DNA of 64,000 nt from assembly GCA_022702705.1 (NCBI GenBank), contig CM040424.1:79301452-79365451 (forward strand). Reading direction: 5' to 3'. The notes below the pieces were generated by a model. That model ran no database searches and was not told where the DNA came from. It worked only from the letters and a program-made list of their open reading frames with translations. Made by a program: the position numbers and the translations under genes. Below are positions 22,701 through 32,290 of the stretch, piece after piece. Numbering within the stretch: the first letter of the stretch is position 1; each line of letters starts with the position of its first letter. The stretch comes from Papilionanthe hookeriana x Papilionanthe teres (taxonomy: Eukaryota > Streptophyta > Magnoliopsida > Asparagales > Orchidaceae).

Positions 22701-23863
22701 ATAATGTACTCTTACTTTTTCTTCAACCATTACAGGTAAGAGCGTTCAGAAAATCTTTTCAATATTCTAAAAGGTCATGCAAAGAGTATCCCAGATAAGA
22801 CATTCAACAATAACCTCGCTATAAATCAGTTAAGTAAAATTTAGAACGTACAGAAAGACAGACATTTAGTAAATTTAACAGATGATTTCATGCATGCTGA
22901 TGATCTATTTGCCAGAAAATTATGTGTTCTAGAGTTTCTGTTTTGTAGTTAAAGTTGCAGCTTACAAATCGTAACTGACAGCAACTATTCGACAATAAAT
23001 AAAATTATCAGACCTGTTTCTAAAGAGATTTTTTTGTCATGCTCATATAGAACTTTTGATTAGAAGATGTGTGAATTGCCATGTAGTTGGTAATTGGATT
23101 TTCAATTAACGAATAAAAATCATATTTACATCATAGCAAAAAGGTAATTAACTGTAAATGGAAGTTGATTCAAGTATTTCCTTGTTCATTTTACTTCACA
23201 AACACCATGACCAAAATATGTTAAAGATGTAACCCAACAAAGACAAAGGCCACAAAGGTAGAGCTACAAACTACTAGGCTGCAAAGCATTTCATTTACAC
23301 TTTCACTTGTTAGATTTGCTGTGCATTATATTTCTAAAATAACACGATTTAAAGGGCATTTGCAGTTTCTTCGAGGGCAGCAGCAAATTGCTAACATCAA
23401 TATCAGAATTCATCTTCGAATAATAAATTCTAGCGAAAATGCACAATATTCATAGCTCCTTATCTGAGAATTCGAAATTTCTAAGTAGCCGCACAATCAT
23501 AAAAGCACTTCTACAGAAGACAGTACAACATTCCAGTATCAAGCCCTTGCAGAAACCATATTAGAGCAATAAAAATAATAACAAACGGTCACTATTCCTT
23601 CTACTTGAGCATTATGCACGAGATCTACTCAGAAAATATCAATCAGTTTCCCGGCTCAAAATATCGAATGTAAATGTGAACAAATATCTAGATCACGGCT
23701 AGAATCACAGATGGAACAAGTAAGAACAATACCGGTGAAGAAATTGGCGGAGCCGAGGATTTTCTGGGCCAATCAAGCGCCTCTGAACCCCAAGCGCGAG
23801 TCTATACGTTCTTCTCAGCCCTAAGAAGTAGGCAGTTGCCAACGTTGCCTCCCAAAGCACCAT
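13782..23863 (-). CDS. Conserved-looking plant protein of unknown function, two exons
   Basis: Exon 1 is 23863-23733 (MVLWEATLATAYFLGLRRTY at the start) and ends CACCG|GTATTG. Exon 2 is 14238-13782, after ...TTTGAAG, and opens RTRSIFDVVIKVHQNIQHRD, followed by an AGRNIGNWVLRWLDRMKPSA stretch. Phases agree (2 then 1) and the joined product has 195 residues. The N-terminus is hydrophobic and may be a membrane anchor; the middle is basic; the C-terminus has a run of four Met and ends GVFRQDIAILMQRN. I recall a small plant protein family starting MVLWE.TL.TAYFLGL with a later NLGNW.LRWLDRMKPS segment, but I know no function and cannot verify it here. The intron is 9,494 bp and full of transposons. 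A 7.8 kb MULE lies 31 bp before the ATG. The gene could still be expressed from a promoter in the MULE, or be silenced. Confidence 0.72.
14303..14420. mobile_element. Partial MITE, TACATAC family
   Basis: AGGGAAATTTACATTACATACCACAC... followed by TATGTATTTACATG matches the left half of the family. I see no convincing right end. It lies in the large intron. Confidence 0.4.
14421..14862. other. Intronic DNA, nothing recognised
   Basis: This is AT-rich DNA with no coding or repeat structure that I can support. It is part of the 9.5 kb intron of the minus-strand gene. Confidence 0.55.
14863..15804 (-). repeat. Solo LTR, family copy B (minus orientation)
   Basis: Read on the minus strand it starts TGATACACCACAAACAAATTT and ends TTCTAGCACGCATCA, so it has TG...CA ends and is 942 bp. 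It contains TATA-like CTATTTATAG (15335), the GTCGACCACC triplet block (15165-15240) and GGTTTGCCACGTAAAAAC (about 14990). The flanking pentamers ATGTT (14858-14862) and ATGCT (15805-15809) differ by one base and may be an aged target duplication. It lies in the large intron. Confidence 0.75.
15669..17560. repeat. Tandem duplication of ~945 bp with internal ~230 bp units
   Basis: Copy 1 (15669-16609) and copy 2 (from 16610) align throughout: ATAAATTTA.TAAAATCAGA, TGAATGTTTCTTGCTCAAACA, GGGGTTG.CTGTGATCACTTTT. Each copy ends in two GC-rich units of about 230 bp (at about 16185, 16430, 17125 and 17345) with GTGCCTTCTCCGACGC, CATTCAATGCTAACGAC, CCCCCAACATCACTGCATAT and CGACACCACCGCCTTCGTCC. Cytosine runs at 16401-16422 and 17325-17341 occupy the same place between paired units. 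The open frames here (16148-16599, 16995-17291 and their reverses) follow the repeat, not a protein family. Confidence 0.85.
15981..17840. mobile_element. hAT-like non-autonomous element containing the tandem duplication
   Basis: The left end TAAGGGGTTGCCTGTGATCA and onward (CTTTTTATTTCTTATTTTT) is the imperfect inverse of the right end (AAGAAATGAAAAACAGGAAGTGATCC, then GGGCCCTAAG at 17826-17844). Plant hAT MITEs commonly begin GGGGCTGTTTGGT.TCACTTCTGTTTTTTGTTTC, which this resembles. No transposase is present. The 941-948 bp duplication has repeated the left end as well (16918). Confidence 0.5.
18269..18300. repeat. Alternating purine-pyrimidine microsatellite
   Basis: The order is GTATGCGCGCGCGCGC, then ACACACA, then TATATATATAT. 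The run passes from (GC)n through (AC)n to (TA)n without a break. It is intronic. Confidence 0.9.
18301..19439. other. Intronic AT-rich DNA, nothing recognised
   Basis: No repeat or coding signal that I can support. It is part of the large intron. Confidence 0.55.
19440..19605. mobile_element. hAT-like MITE remnant
   Basis: The minus strand reads TTACTTTTTGCATTTTGTTTTTG, then TTTTTAGTCTGTTTTGTTTTCTG, similar to the termini of the element at 15981-17840. The left side TTTAAAAAATAGAAAATACACAATC is its inverse. Edges are uncertain. Confidence 0.4.
19610..19985 (+). pseudogene. RTE-type LINE, short 3' fragment
   Basis: The translation gives MRMLRWMSGLTLRDKM, then DRLGVAPTANKIRESRLR and VANPTSWDKG before a TTGTTGTTGTTGTG tail. 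It aligns with the fragment at 8220-8760 (the same ...TTGAATTAAATGAAAAT... and GGATTCATGTAGCCAACCCCACTT segments). It is 5'-truncated, as is usual for LINEs. It lies in the large intron. Confidence 0.85.
20347..20839 (+). repeat. Probable 5' LTR of the gypsy relic
   Basis: It begins TGTTACGTAAC and ends ATCTTATCA just before a primer-binding-site-like AATTGGTATCGAAGC. No matching 3' LTR is visible downstream, so the left edge is inferred. Confidence 0.45.
20842..20854 (+). other. Primer binding site, initiator-Met tRNA type
   Basis: TTGGTATCGAAGC differs slightly from the canonical TGGTATCAGAGC that pairs with the 3' end of initiator methionine tRNA in plant retroelements. Confidence 0.6.
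20920..22080 (+). pseudogene. Ty3/gypsy gag relic
   Basis: Across several frameshifts and stops the translation gives KMPIFEGANAYGWV, AAGLCLEGNVLAWFQ, WEEFKDCLLEHFQAIREGNQ and then CYCCDEKYASDHRCKER (21969-22019). These are the gag core (F.G.....W....E..F, L.G.AL.WF.W, W..F...L...F) and the zinc knuckle region before protease in chromovirus-like gypsy elements. The sequence stops being recognisable after about 22130, so pol is absent. It lies in the large intron. Confidence 0.75.
22136..23732. other. Intronic AT-rich DNA
   Basis: No coding, RNA gene or repeat that I can support. This is the part of the intron next to exon 1. Confidence 0.55.
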
Positions 23864-23885
23864 TCTTGTGCTCCTCGCGAGTTCT

Positions 23886-23894
23886 CTCCACTGC
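23886..23894. other. Left target-site duplication CTCCACTGC
   Basis: It is identical to 31683-31691. Nine bases is the usual length for Mutator-like insertions. Confidence 0.93.
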
Positions 23895-24180
23895 GAATTT
23901 TTATTCGGTCCGGACCGCGTACGCAGAGCTGCGTCCGGTAGCCAATAAAAACGCGCCACGTGGATTTCTGGACCCCACCATGGCACGTTTGAAAAAAAAG
24001 TCTTTTTATCTCCATTCTGCCGACCCGACCCGACCCGCCTGAAATTCGCCGAAATTTTCGCCGCTTTATTTCCCCGCCAAATCATAAGCGCATTTTTGTC
24101 TCCATTATCTTTGTGATTCCGACATTTAGGGTTTTGTCTGACCTACGCTGTCGTGGAGCTACGGAGCGTAAATTTGATTT
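23895..24180 (+). repeat. MULE left terminal inverted repeat
   Basis: It matches 31398-31682 in inverse as far as GGAGC.TAAATTTGATTT. It contains GACCCGACCCGACCCG triplicated near 24023 and CGCCACGTGGATTTCTGGAC near 23953. Differences between the two ends rise toward the inner edge. Confidence 0.92.
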
Positions 24181-25429
24181 CTGGAGAGACGACGCAAGAA
24201 TGAGGTGCGATTTTTTATTCCTCGAGGCTCTGAGATTCCTGGATGAGGGTAGAGTGAGTGAAGATGGATTTTGAAGATGATTATATAAAGTATTGTTTAC
24301 GTTCCGCATTCGTAAAATTTAGGTTTTATTATCTTATAAGTTTCGTTTTATTTAGAGAATTTTGTTTTTGGTATTATTAGAGTTTTATTTAAGTTGTAAT
24401 TCGGTATTATTCGAAGTAACACTCGAAAGCGACACTCGTAAAAGTTTTCTACAGTTTTAATTTAATGTAGGAGTTGGCAAGGTTTTGGTTTGATTTTAAT
24501 AACATTTTGGCTTGTATTGCGGATTATATTTACGTTCTGCTTTGTACCATTTAGGTTTTATTTTCTTATAATATTTGTTTTATCACGGAGTTATGTTTTC
24601 TGCCAAAAAATACAACTGTAAAACACTTATAATATTTCTCAAATACAATGGCTGCAAAAGAAATACGGACTTTAAACGTGTTGTATTGTAGTTTATTTTG
24701 CTCTGTGCAGTGTATTGGATGATTTTTTACCGTGTTTATGACAGTTTATTCCAAATTACGCCGACAACGTTTAACAGCGCAAATCGGAAATGCTTCTAAG
24801 AGTGTTTTTTCCTGTTTATTTTGTCATCGAAAATGCTTTATTACGGCTTATTCGAAAATCAAATATTATCATTAACGTAGTATGAAGCGCAAAAATACAA
24901 CTCTAGAATAAAAAGACAATAATACAAAAATATAACAAAAATAAAACCGAACTGCTGCAAAATACAACTCCGAAAATACAAGAATACATCAACAAGACTA
25001 ACCTGGAGATATCTAATACATCCATCTTTACGATTTAACTTTATTGTATTTGAACAATATCTATGTTGTTTTACGGTCGTATTCAGTAACGTTCCGCCCA
25101 GTTGTTGGAATAAAACGCGGAATATTCTAATACAACCGGCGCGGTAGTATTAGAGATATTCCGCACTCCTATACAATACAACAGTTCGACTTAACTCTGT
25201 TGTATTTGAACGATACCTAAGTTATTTTAGGGTTGTATTTAGTGATGTGCCGCCGAGTGGTATTTTTTTAGTTGTATCAACGGCGATATAGTCGGAATTC
25301 AATAGAGTTAAATAGTAGATGGATGTATCATAGATCTCTACTTGCATTGTGGAAATATCATGGTATTTTTTATTTGTATCGGTAAACAGTTTCGAATAAA
25401 TAGATTCAGCATATTCAGTTGTTGTTTTG
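24181..25429. other. MULE subterminal spacer
   Basis: AT-rich, with no coding sequence. Two loosely similar segments near 24297 and 24533 (ACGTTC.GC.T.GTA..ATTTAGGTTTTATT) suggest a small internal duplication. Confidence 0.5.
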
Positions 25430-27830
25430 TTATTGAAAAAATTTATATACTTTATGTAATACTTAAAAGTTTATATTAGAGAAAAAATAATTTCAAAAAT
25501 TGCATTATTATTAAAATTTTAATATTACTAATTGCTTAATTTTAATACAGGATTATAAACTCTAAAAACAATAGGAATATTACTTAGATACAACCACGCT
25601 CGGGCATGAGTGGAGTTAAAGCGGTTGTATTGGAATATTCCTTGTTTTATTCCTGAACAAAACCGGTTGTATTGGAATATTCCGCGTTTTACTCCAACTC
25701 GTTGGAATACGACGAAGAATACGACGGAGATATAATCAAAATACAACATGAGTTAAATACTCCAATTCAGATCTTATTTTGTAAACGAAAAAAGTTATAT
25801 ACTTTATGTAATAAGTAAAAGTTTATATTAAAGAAAATAATAATTAAAAAAAATTTCATAATTATAAAAATTTTAATATTACTATCTGCGTAAATTTAAA
25901 AAAAAATAATACACGCTAAAAACTACGGGAATATTACTTAGATACAACCACGCTCGGGCATAGGTGGAGTTATAGCGGCCAGTATTGGAATATTCCTTAT
26001 TTTATTCCCGAAAACGCCGGTTGTCTTGGAATATTCGGATTTTTAATCCAACTCGTCGGAATACTACCAAAATTATAATTCTGATATTATTAAAACTTTA
26101 TTTATATGAAAGTTTTCTATTAAAATTGCATAATTATAAAAATTTAAATATTACTATGAGCGTAAATTTAATAACAGATAATACACTCTAAAAACGATAG
26201 GAATATTACTTAGATACAACCACGCTCGGCATGAGTGAGTTAAAGCGGTTGTATTGGAATATTCCTCGTTTTATTCCCGAACAAACCGATTGTATTGGAA
26301 TATTCCGCGTTTTACTCCAACTCGTTGGAATACGACAAGAATACGACGGAGATATAATCAAAATACAACGTAGTTAAATACTCCAATTCAGTCTTATTTT
26401 GTAAACGAAAAAGTTATATACTTATGTAATAAGTAAAAGTTTATATTAAAGAAAATAATAATTAAAAAAAATTTCATAATTATAAAAATTTTAATATTAC
26501 TATCTCGCGTAAATTTAAAAAAATAATACACGCTAAAAACTATGGGAATATTACTTAGATACAACCACGCTCGGCATGTAAGTGGAGTTATAGCGGTTGT
26601 ATTGGAATATTCCTTATTTTATTCCCGAAAAACGCCGATTGTCTCGGAATATTCGGATTTTTAATCCAACTCGTCGAATACGACCAAAATTATAATTCGA
26701 TATTATTAAAACTTTATTTATATGAAAGTTTTCTATTAAAATTGCATAATTATAAAAATTTAAATATTACTATGAGCGTAAATTATTTGTTATTAAATAT
26801 AAGCTGGTTGTGATTTTAAAATTTTAATAATTTTGCAATTTTATCTAAAAATTATTTCCTTCATTATAAACTTTTAAGTATTACGCGAGTATGTAAATTT
26901 TTTTCAATTACAAAAAAAAGATCGAACACGTTGGATCGTTTCTTCGAAACAGTTACTGAATACGAATAGCTCAAAAAATTCCCCGATATTTCACAATGTA
27001 AATGGAGATCAATGATAGAGCGATGTGCGAGTTATCTCTCGCCGTATCGGGATGATATCGGCGTTGTGTTCGGTCGTAGTGCTGACGAGTTGGAGTAAAA
27101 CGCGAATATTCCAATACAACCGGCGTGTTGTCCACGAATAAAACAAGGAATATTCCAATACAACCGCTTTCTATCCAATCATGCCTCGACACGGTTAGTA
27201 TCTAAGTAATATTCCAGATGGTTTTTCGACCGTATTATATGTTATTAAATATAAGTTCGGTTGTGATTTTAAAATTTTAATAATTTTGCAATTTTATCTA
27301 AAAATTATTTCCTTCATTATAAACTTTTAAGTATTACGCGAGTATGTAAATTTTTTTCAATTACAAAAAAAGATCGAACACGTTGGATCGTTTCTTCGAA
27401 ACGAGTTTCACGAATACGAATAGCTCAAAAATTCCCCGATATTTCACAATGTAAATGGAGATCAATGATAGAGCGATGTGCGAGTTATCTCGCCGTATTG
27501 GGATGATATCGGCGTTGTGTTGGGTCGTAGTGCTGACGAGTTGGAGTAAAACGCGGAATATTCCAATACAACCGGCGTTGTCCACGAATAAAACAAGGAA
27601 TATTCCAATACAACCGCTTTCTACCCAATCATGCCTCAGCGCGGTTGTATCTAAGTAATATTCCAGTGGTTTTTCGACTGTATTATATGTTATTAAATAT
27701 AAGCTGGTTGTGATTTTAAAATTTTAATAATTTTGCAATTTTATCTAAAAATTATTTCCTTCATTATAAACTTTTAATATTCCAGTGGTTTTTCGACTGT
27801 ATTATCTGTGATTAAAACAATGATGCAACG
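25430..27830. repeat. Tandem and inverted repeats inside the MULE
   Basis: Two direct copies of about 626 bp (from 25560 and from 26186) share ATTACTTAGATACAACCACG, GCGGTTGTATTGGAATATTCC and TTTTACTCCAACTCGT. Two further copies of about 430 bp (from about 26790 and 27235) run in the opposite sense (GACGAGTTGGAGTAAAACGC, GGAATATTCCAATACAACCG, TTAAAATTTTAATAATTTTG). The centre of the large palindrome is near 26790. AT content is high, and copies differ mostly by single-base gains and losses. Confidence 0.85.
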
Positions 27831-28259
27831 AATTGGGGATAAAAAACACAACTTAAAGGGTAAAACACAAGGAGACCAAAAAAAGGTAACTCAATAAATC
27901 AACCATAAGCAATTTGTCTGTCATTCAATAAAATCAAAAACTATGTTCAAACAAATTATCCTATATGTTCATTAGCATCGTAGAACAATTCTTTAGCAAT
28001 CTAGAATTCGAATTCATCGTCCGCATTCATTAGCATGCTTGTGTATGTCTCTCGTCCGTTGTGATGGAGGCGCTCTCTGAGTAATATGAATAAAAAAATT
28101 GTAGACATCACGTATCGAATAGTAAATAAATAGCCTCGTCCACATTATAATTTACCCGACTTAAGGAGCCGACGTTCCAAACCAGTCTTGCCTCGTTTTG
28201 GAACACCGTAGCATCACTTGACCGACATCTTTATCCGTTCCTACATAAAATTTGACACT

Positions 28260-31200
28260 TTATGACGGGAGACAAGTATAAGTTTTAGAAATAAAAAATA
28301 TTTTCAAGAAACTAAACTTACTTTTTCTTTTCATATTTTTTTCCCAATATCCTTTTAATCTTGAATTAGATATCCCTTTAGGACGCACCTTTACTCGGGT
28401 CATTCGCATTTCTCTCTTTACATGGGGTCTTCTTCTTAGTTGTCTTTGCCTTTTGTTGGGGTTCTCTCCCATGTAATATTTCATCAAGCGCCAAGTGTTA
28501 GTTTGTTTAGTGTATCTAAGCACAAACTTCTCAAGCAACTTCATGGCCTTGCGTTCTTGTACTTATCCGGTACGCTAATTTATGAACATGTGTGCGATAT
28601 ATAAGACCACTCGAGACGATTGGCAACATTTGAGACCCCTTAAGATGTTGATATTCCAAACTTTCGTATATGTCCCTTTTTGCATGTGTACACCATCGAA
28701 GTAATATGTGTTTCTCGTAAATTTTGTACACGTTATCATGCTCGAAGAACCCTTAGAGCGTGAGCACACAAGTAACCCCATCATTTCAAATTTTTTACAA
28801 CCGCACGCGATATCCAAATTAGCTCGTCTAGTTTCACAATCCAAGTATTTGTCCGTGTCTCTATTATCGAAGGTTCTTATGTGAAATTCGAATCATTGTT
28901 GGCAAATCCTTCCAAAGCAAGTCCACCCAAACCATGAAGAAACTCGACTCAAACTTTGAGTATAAATTCCGCGTGTAAAGTAAAGCAACTCCGCCTCGTA
29001 ACGTAGCCGCATTTTACTCGCAGGGACAATAGCGATTGCTCGCATCGGAAATCTTCATCCTTCTCATTTCTTCGCCAAGTTTTAGCAATATGTTCAAGGG
29101 CCGTAAAACATTCGATTACCGTGCTTGTTGGCTTGCGAAACTATGACGGATGTTATTAGTCGACTCACTCCTCGCGTAGATAGGATCCCCATTCCGAAAA
29201 TGTCTTTATTGAATCGTCGTCGACCACCGATGCCTTATATTATACAATTCATCCAACCATACATTTTCCCGAAGTTCTCCTATCTCAATCATTTCGCCCA
29301 AGTTTCTTCGAATTCAACTTCCGAGTCACATCTACGCATGCATTTAAAAAAGAGATCGTGTACTATCTTGTTTTTCCCCGAACCACAATGCACTTTTGAA
29401 GATAATTTTTTGTATATATGCCATCGACATAATCTATGTCTCAGTGTGCGGCAAGCACTCTTGGATTGCTCTACTCATTGCTTGATCTTGGTCGGTGAAT
29501 ATTGTGATTGGGTGCTTGTTATTCATTATACGGATAAGGGCTTTGAATAACCACTCGAAGGACTCGATCGTTTCATCCGACAAAAAGCCAATCGCAAAAA
29601 GCACATTCGCCGATGGTGGTTCACACCGACAATCGGCGCACAACATAGGTTGTATTTATTCGGTCTATAGCTTGTGTCAAATATTATGACATCACCAAAG
29701 CAATCATAATCGAGTCCGGACATCCCATCACTCCATAAGAAATTCAACAACCGCCCGACTCATCAATTCGGACGTCCCACGCAAACATTGGATCCTCGGC
29801 TCGCCGTGCGGTGAATAGTTGTAGTAAGGAATTAGCATCCCCAAGTTCAATGTGTAATCTTCTCTCTTTGTAAGAGATTATATGCATCCCTCTTTGTACG
29901 AGCCTAGGTTCTCCACTCCACCAACTTCGTGGCTAGGAAGCTAAACGCATCGGTGGTTCTAATCCCCGCTTTTGACATCGATCCGAGGACATCCGCACCG
30001 ATGTCACTCATCTTTCTCGCTCGAACGCAATAGGTGAGTGTCGCCAACATTCGCCAACGGATGGTTATGACTTTCTATGAATTTCTTTACCGACCGGTTC
30101 CCCGGACATCAACGGCATATCGGATCATGGCAGGACAACCAGTCCTCGTATCCGCTCGCTCGTACCTCACCGATACATTGTCCTTCAATTCTCTCTTCAT
30201 ACCGATCCTTACCACAAACAAACTCCCTTGTCTCGATCCTCCTTGAATTCGGCCAATAACCAATGTGGTCCTTTCGCACAGTAAATCCAACAATGTGTGC
30301 ATAGGCACAATATTTTTCATGTGCCTCCTTCTCATTATTGATAACAGCTTGAAGCAACATGTTTACAAGTGGATCATTGGAAGCGCTGTGATCATTGGAA
30401 GCACTGTGATCATTGGAAGCACTGTCTCTCTCGAGTATCTGCAATTGAAAATAGATTTGAATGTCGGTATCACTATACTTAACAACCAATAATACAAAAA
30501 TAATATCATGATAAGACCACGAATAATACCATAATAATAACTATAAAAGCATTGGTGTTTTTCGGGTTTTATCACGAATAATACACCCAAACTAGTAGAG
30601 TATCGCCTTCAAATTACCTAAATAAAACCACAAGTAAATCGAAGCAAAGTTACTCTTAAGAAACCGCCTTAATACCACCACAAAATTCCCAAATTAACAC
30701 CACGTAACGCTAAAAAAAAAATTAACAAATATACTTTTCTCAAACTACCTCGATACACCCATAATATTACCATAATACCATCATGTCCCAATATGAAAGA
30801 AAACTCGACGTTACTCTATCGAAACTACGGGCATACTACCGTAATAAAACAGTAAATAGAACAAATTTTATTAAGTTTTATTTAGGTAGTTTGAGGGTAC
30901 TAATCCAGCGTTTTAATAAATATAATAACAAAGAAACGCACCCTCCACCAAACTACTAGAATACTACCTTTAAATTGCCAAAATCTGAAGCCAACTTAAG
31001 TTACTCTTAAGAAACTATCAGAATACCACGACAAAACTACCAAAATATCACCACGTACCATTGAAAGAAAACTTTGGCATATATACTTTCCCGAAACTAC
31101 CCGAATACAACCATAATAATACCAAAAAATATCATGGCTCTTTAAGAAAGATCACTTGACTTTGTTCTTCGAATCTACAGGCATACTACCTTAATAAAAC

Positions 31201-31424
31201 TTAAAAACAATGAAACAACAATAAAACATTGCATACAACTAAATTCTACCAACCCGAGTGATTTCTTCTATCGCAACTAAACTAAGTTCACGAATCTGTT
31301 CGTCCAATATATTTTGAGATTCGAACTCATCGTCGACTTGATCGGTAGCTTTTTCCGCAAACCAGAAGCATTCTTTAGACTTTAGGTTAAAATAAAAAAT
31401 CAAATTTCTGCTCCGTAGCCTCAC
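28260..31424 (-). pseudogene. FAR1/FRS-type MULE transposase, frameshifted
   Basis: Read on the minus strand the domains of a FAR1-type transposase appear in order, in shifting frames. A leader at 31424-31239 is acidic. The FAR1 DNA-binding zinc region at 30410-30030 reads YAHIVGFTVRKDHIGYW, FVCGKDRYE, RTGCPAMIRYAV and FIESHNHPLANVGDTHLLRS. The MULE core at 29750-29434 reads FGDVIIFDTSYRPNKYNL, VGVNHH, ESFEWLFKALI and PITIFTDQDQAMSRAIQE, with the first two acidic catalytic positions (FDT and TDQD) preserved. A SWIM zinc finger at about 28815-28740 (CKKFEMMGLL then C.H-like) and a basic tail VRPKGISNSRLKGYWEK near 28370 complete it. Every module is present, yet at least six frameshifts or stops separate them. 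Confidence 0.85.
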
Positions 31425-31682
31425 GACAAGCGTAGGCCGACATAAACCCTAAACGTCTGAATCCTAAAGATAATGGAGACAAAAATGCCTTTATGATTTG
31501 GCGGGAAATAAAGCGGCAAAATTTCGACGAATTTCAGGCCGGGTCGGGTCGGGTCGGCAGAATGGAGATAAAAAGACTTTTTTTTCAAACGTGCCATGGT
31601 GGGGTCCAGAAATCCACGTGGCGCGTTTTTATTGGCTACCGGACGCAGCGCTGCGTACGCGGTCCGGACCGAATAAAAATTC
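31398..31682 (-). repeat. MULE right terminal inverted repeat
   Basis: This is the inverse of 23895-24180, ending ...GGTCCGGACCGAATAAAAATTC. It contains an open frame on the plus strand (from 31498) equivalent to the one in the left repeat. Confidence 0.92.
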
Positions 31683-31691
31683 CTCCACTGC
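31683..31691. other. Right target-site duplication CTCCACTGC
   Basis: It is identical to 23886-23894. Confidence 0.93.
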
Positions 31692-31990
31692 AGCTATATC
31701 TTGGGAAGGAAGTTGGCGGCGGGCGCCGAATGGAGAGAGGAAAAATCGCTCGGCTTCAAAAACCTCTACAGTGACATCATCGATCCTTCGTTACAGCAAT
31801 TTATAGAGGACGGCTATTTCTTTTTATTTTTTCTTGTGATGGGCTTTAGAGTAGGCCCACGTATGGGCAAAGATTTAGAATTTATATTGGGCTATTGTTT
31901 TGGGCTCCGTTTTCCTTAATAAATCAAGTGTATTTAATTTCATGTTTCCATGCGTCTCATTATACTTATTTTAAGACCAAAACAACATTT
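31692..31990 (-). promoter_or_regulatory. Displaced 5' leader and promoter of the 13782-23863 gene
   Basis: Removing the MULE and one copy of the duplication joins this segment directly to the 31 bases before the ATG at 23863. On the coding strand it reads ...CTCTCTCCATTCGGCGCCCG...CTTCCTTCCCAAGATATAGCTG, GC-richer than the flanks and rich in pyrimidine, as plant leaders are. GGGCCCA-like GTGGGCCTAC sites occur near 31850-31860. Confidence 0.55.
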
Positions 31991-31995
31991 TTTTT

Positions 31996-32290
31996 AGAGA
32001 AATTTACATACATATCACATGAATCTTATATATTTACAAAGCACCCTCTCACAAATTTTGGCATGAAAAAATGCTTTTTTACTTAAAAGCAGTCTAAAAC
32101 AAGATTTGAAGTCATTAATTCAATTTTTTTTATAAAATATATCAAATACAAAATTCAATTGCATTTAATTTTTTAAAACACCAAATCATGAAAAGAATAA
32201 AAAAAAAAAAAAAACTAAGTTGTCATCAATTCTTGAATCTCAGTTTGTCTGTGTATTACACCTAAGAAGTAAAGCATAAGACCAGAGATA
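31996..32290. mobile_element. Partial MITE, TACATAC family
   Basis: GAGAAATTTACATACATATCACATGAATCTTATATATTTACA matches the family left end in form. Only this half is clear; the remainder is A-rich (a long A run at 32198-32213). Confidence 0.4.

Larger units (their letters stand above)
23895..31682. mobile_element. Mutator-like element (MULE), 7,788 bp
   Basis: It is bounded by inverted repeats of about 285 bp and by the perfect 9 bp duplication CTCCACTGC. Both ends begin GAATTTTTATTCGGTCCGGA. In the outer 140 or so bases the two ends differ by one substitution (GCAGAGCTGC versus GCAGCGCTGC), with a one-base indel near position 150, so the insertion looks recent. Inside are a decayed FAR1-type transposase on the minus strand (28260-31424), a palindromic block of tandem repeats (25430-27830) and AT-rich spacer. 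The empty site can be read directly: ...CTCGCGAGTTCTCTCCACTGC followed by AGCTATATCTTGG. Confidence 0.93.

Noticed and set aside
23836..24042. Plus-strand frame of 68 codons in the MULE repeat
   Set aside because: No domain; the minus-strand frame over the same bases continues into a real exon.
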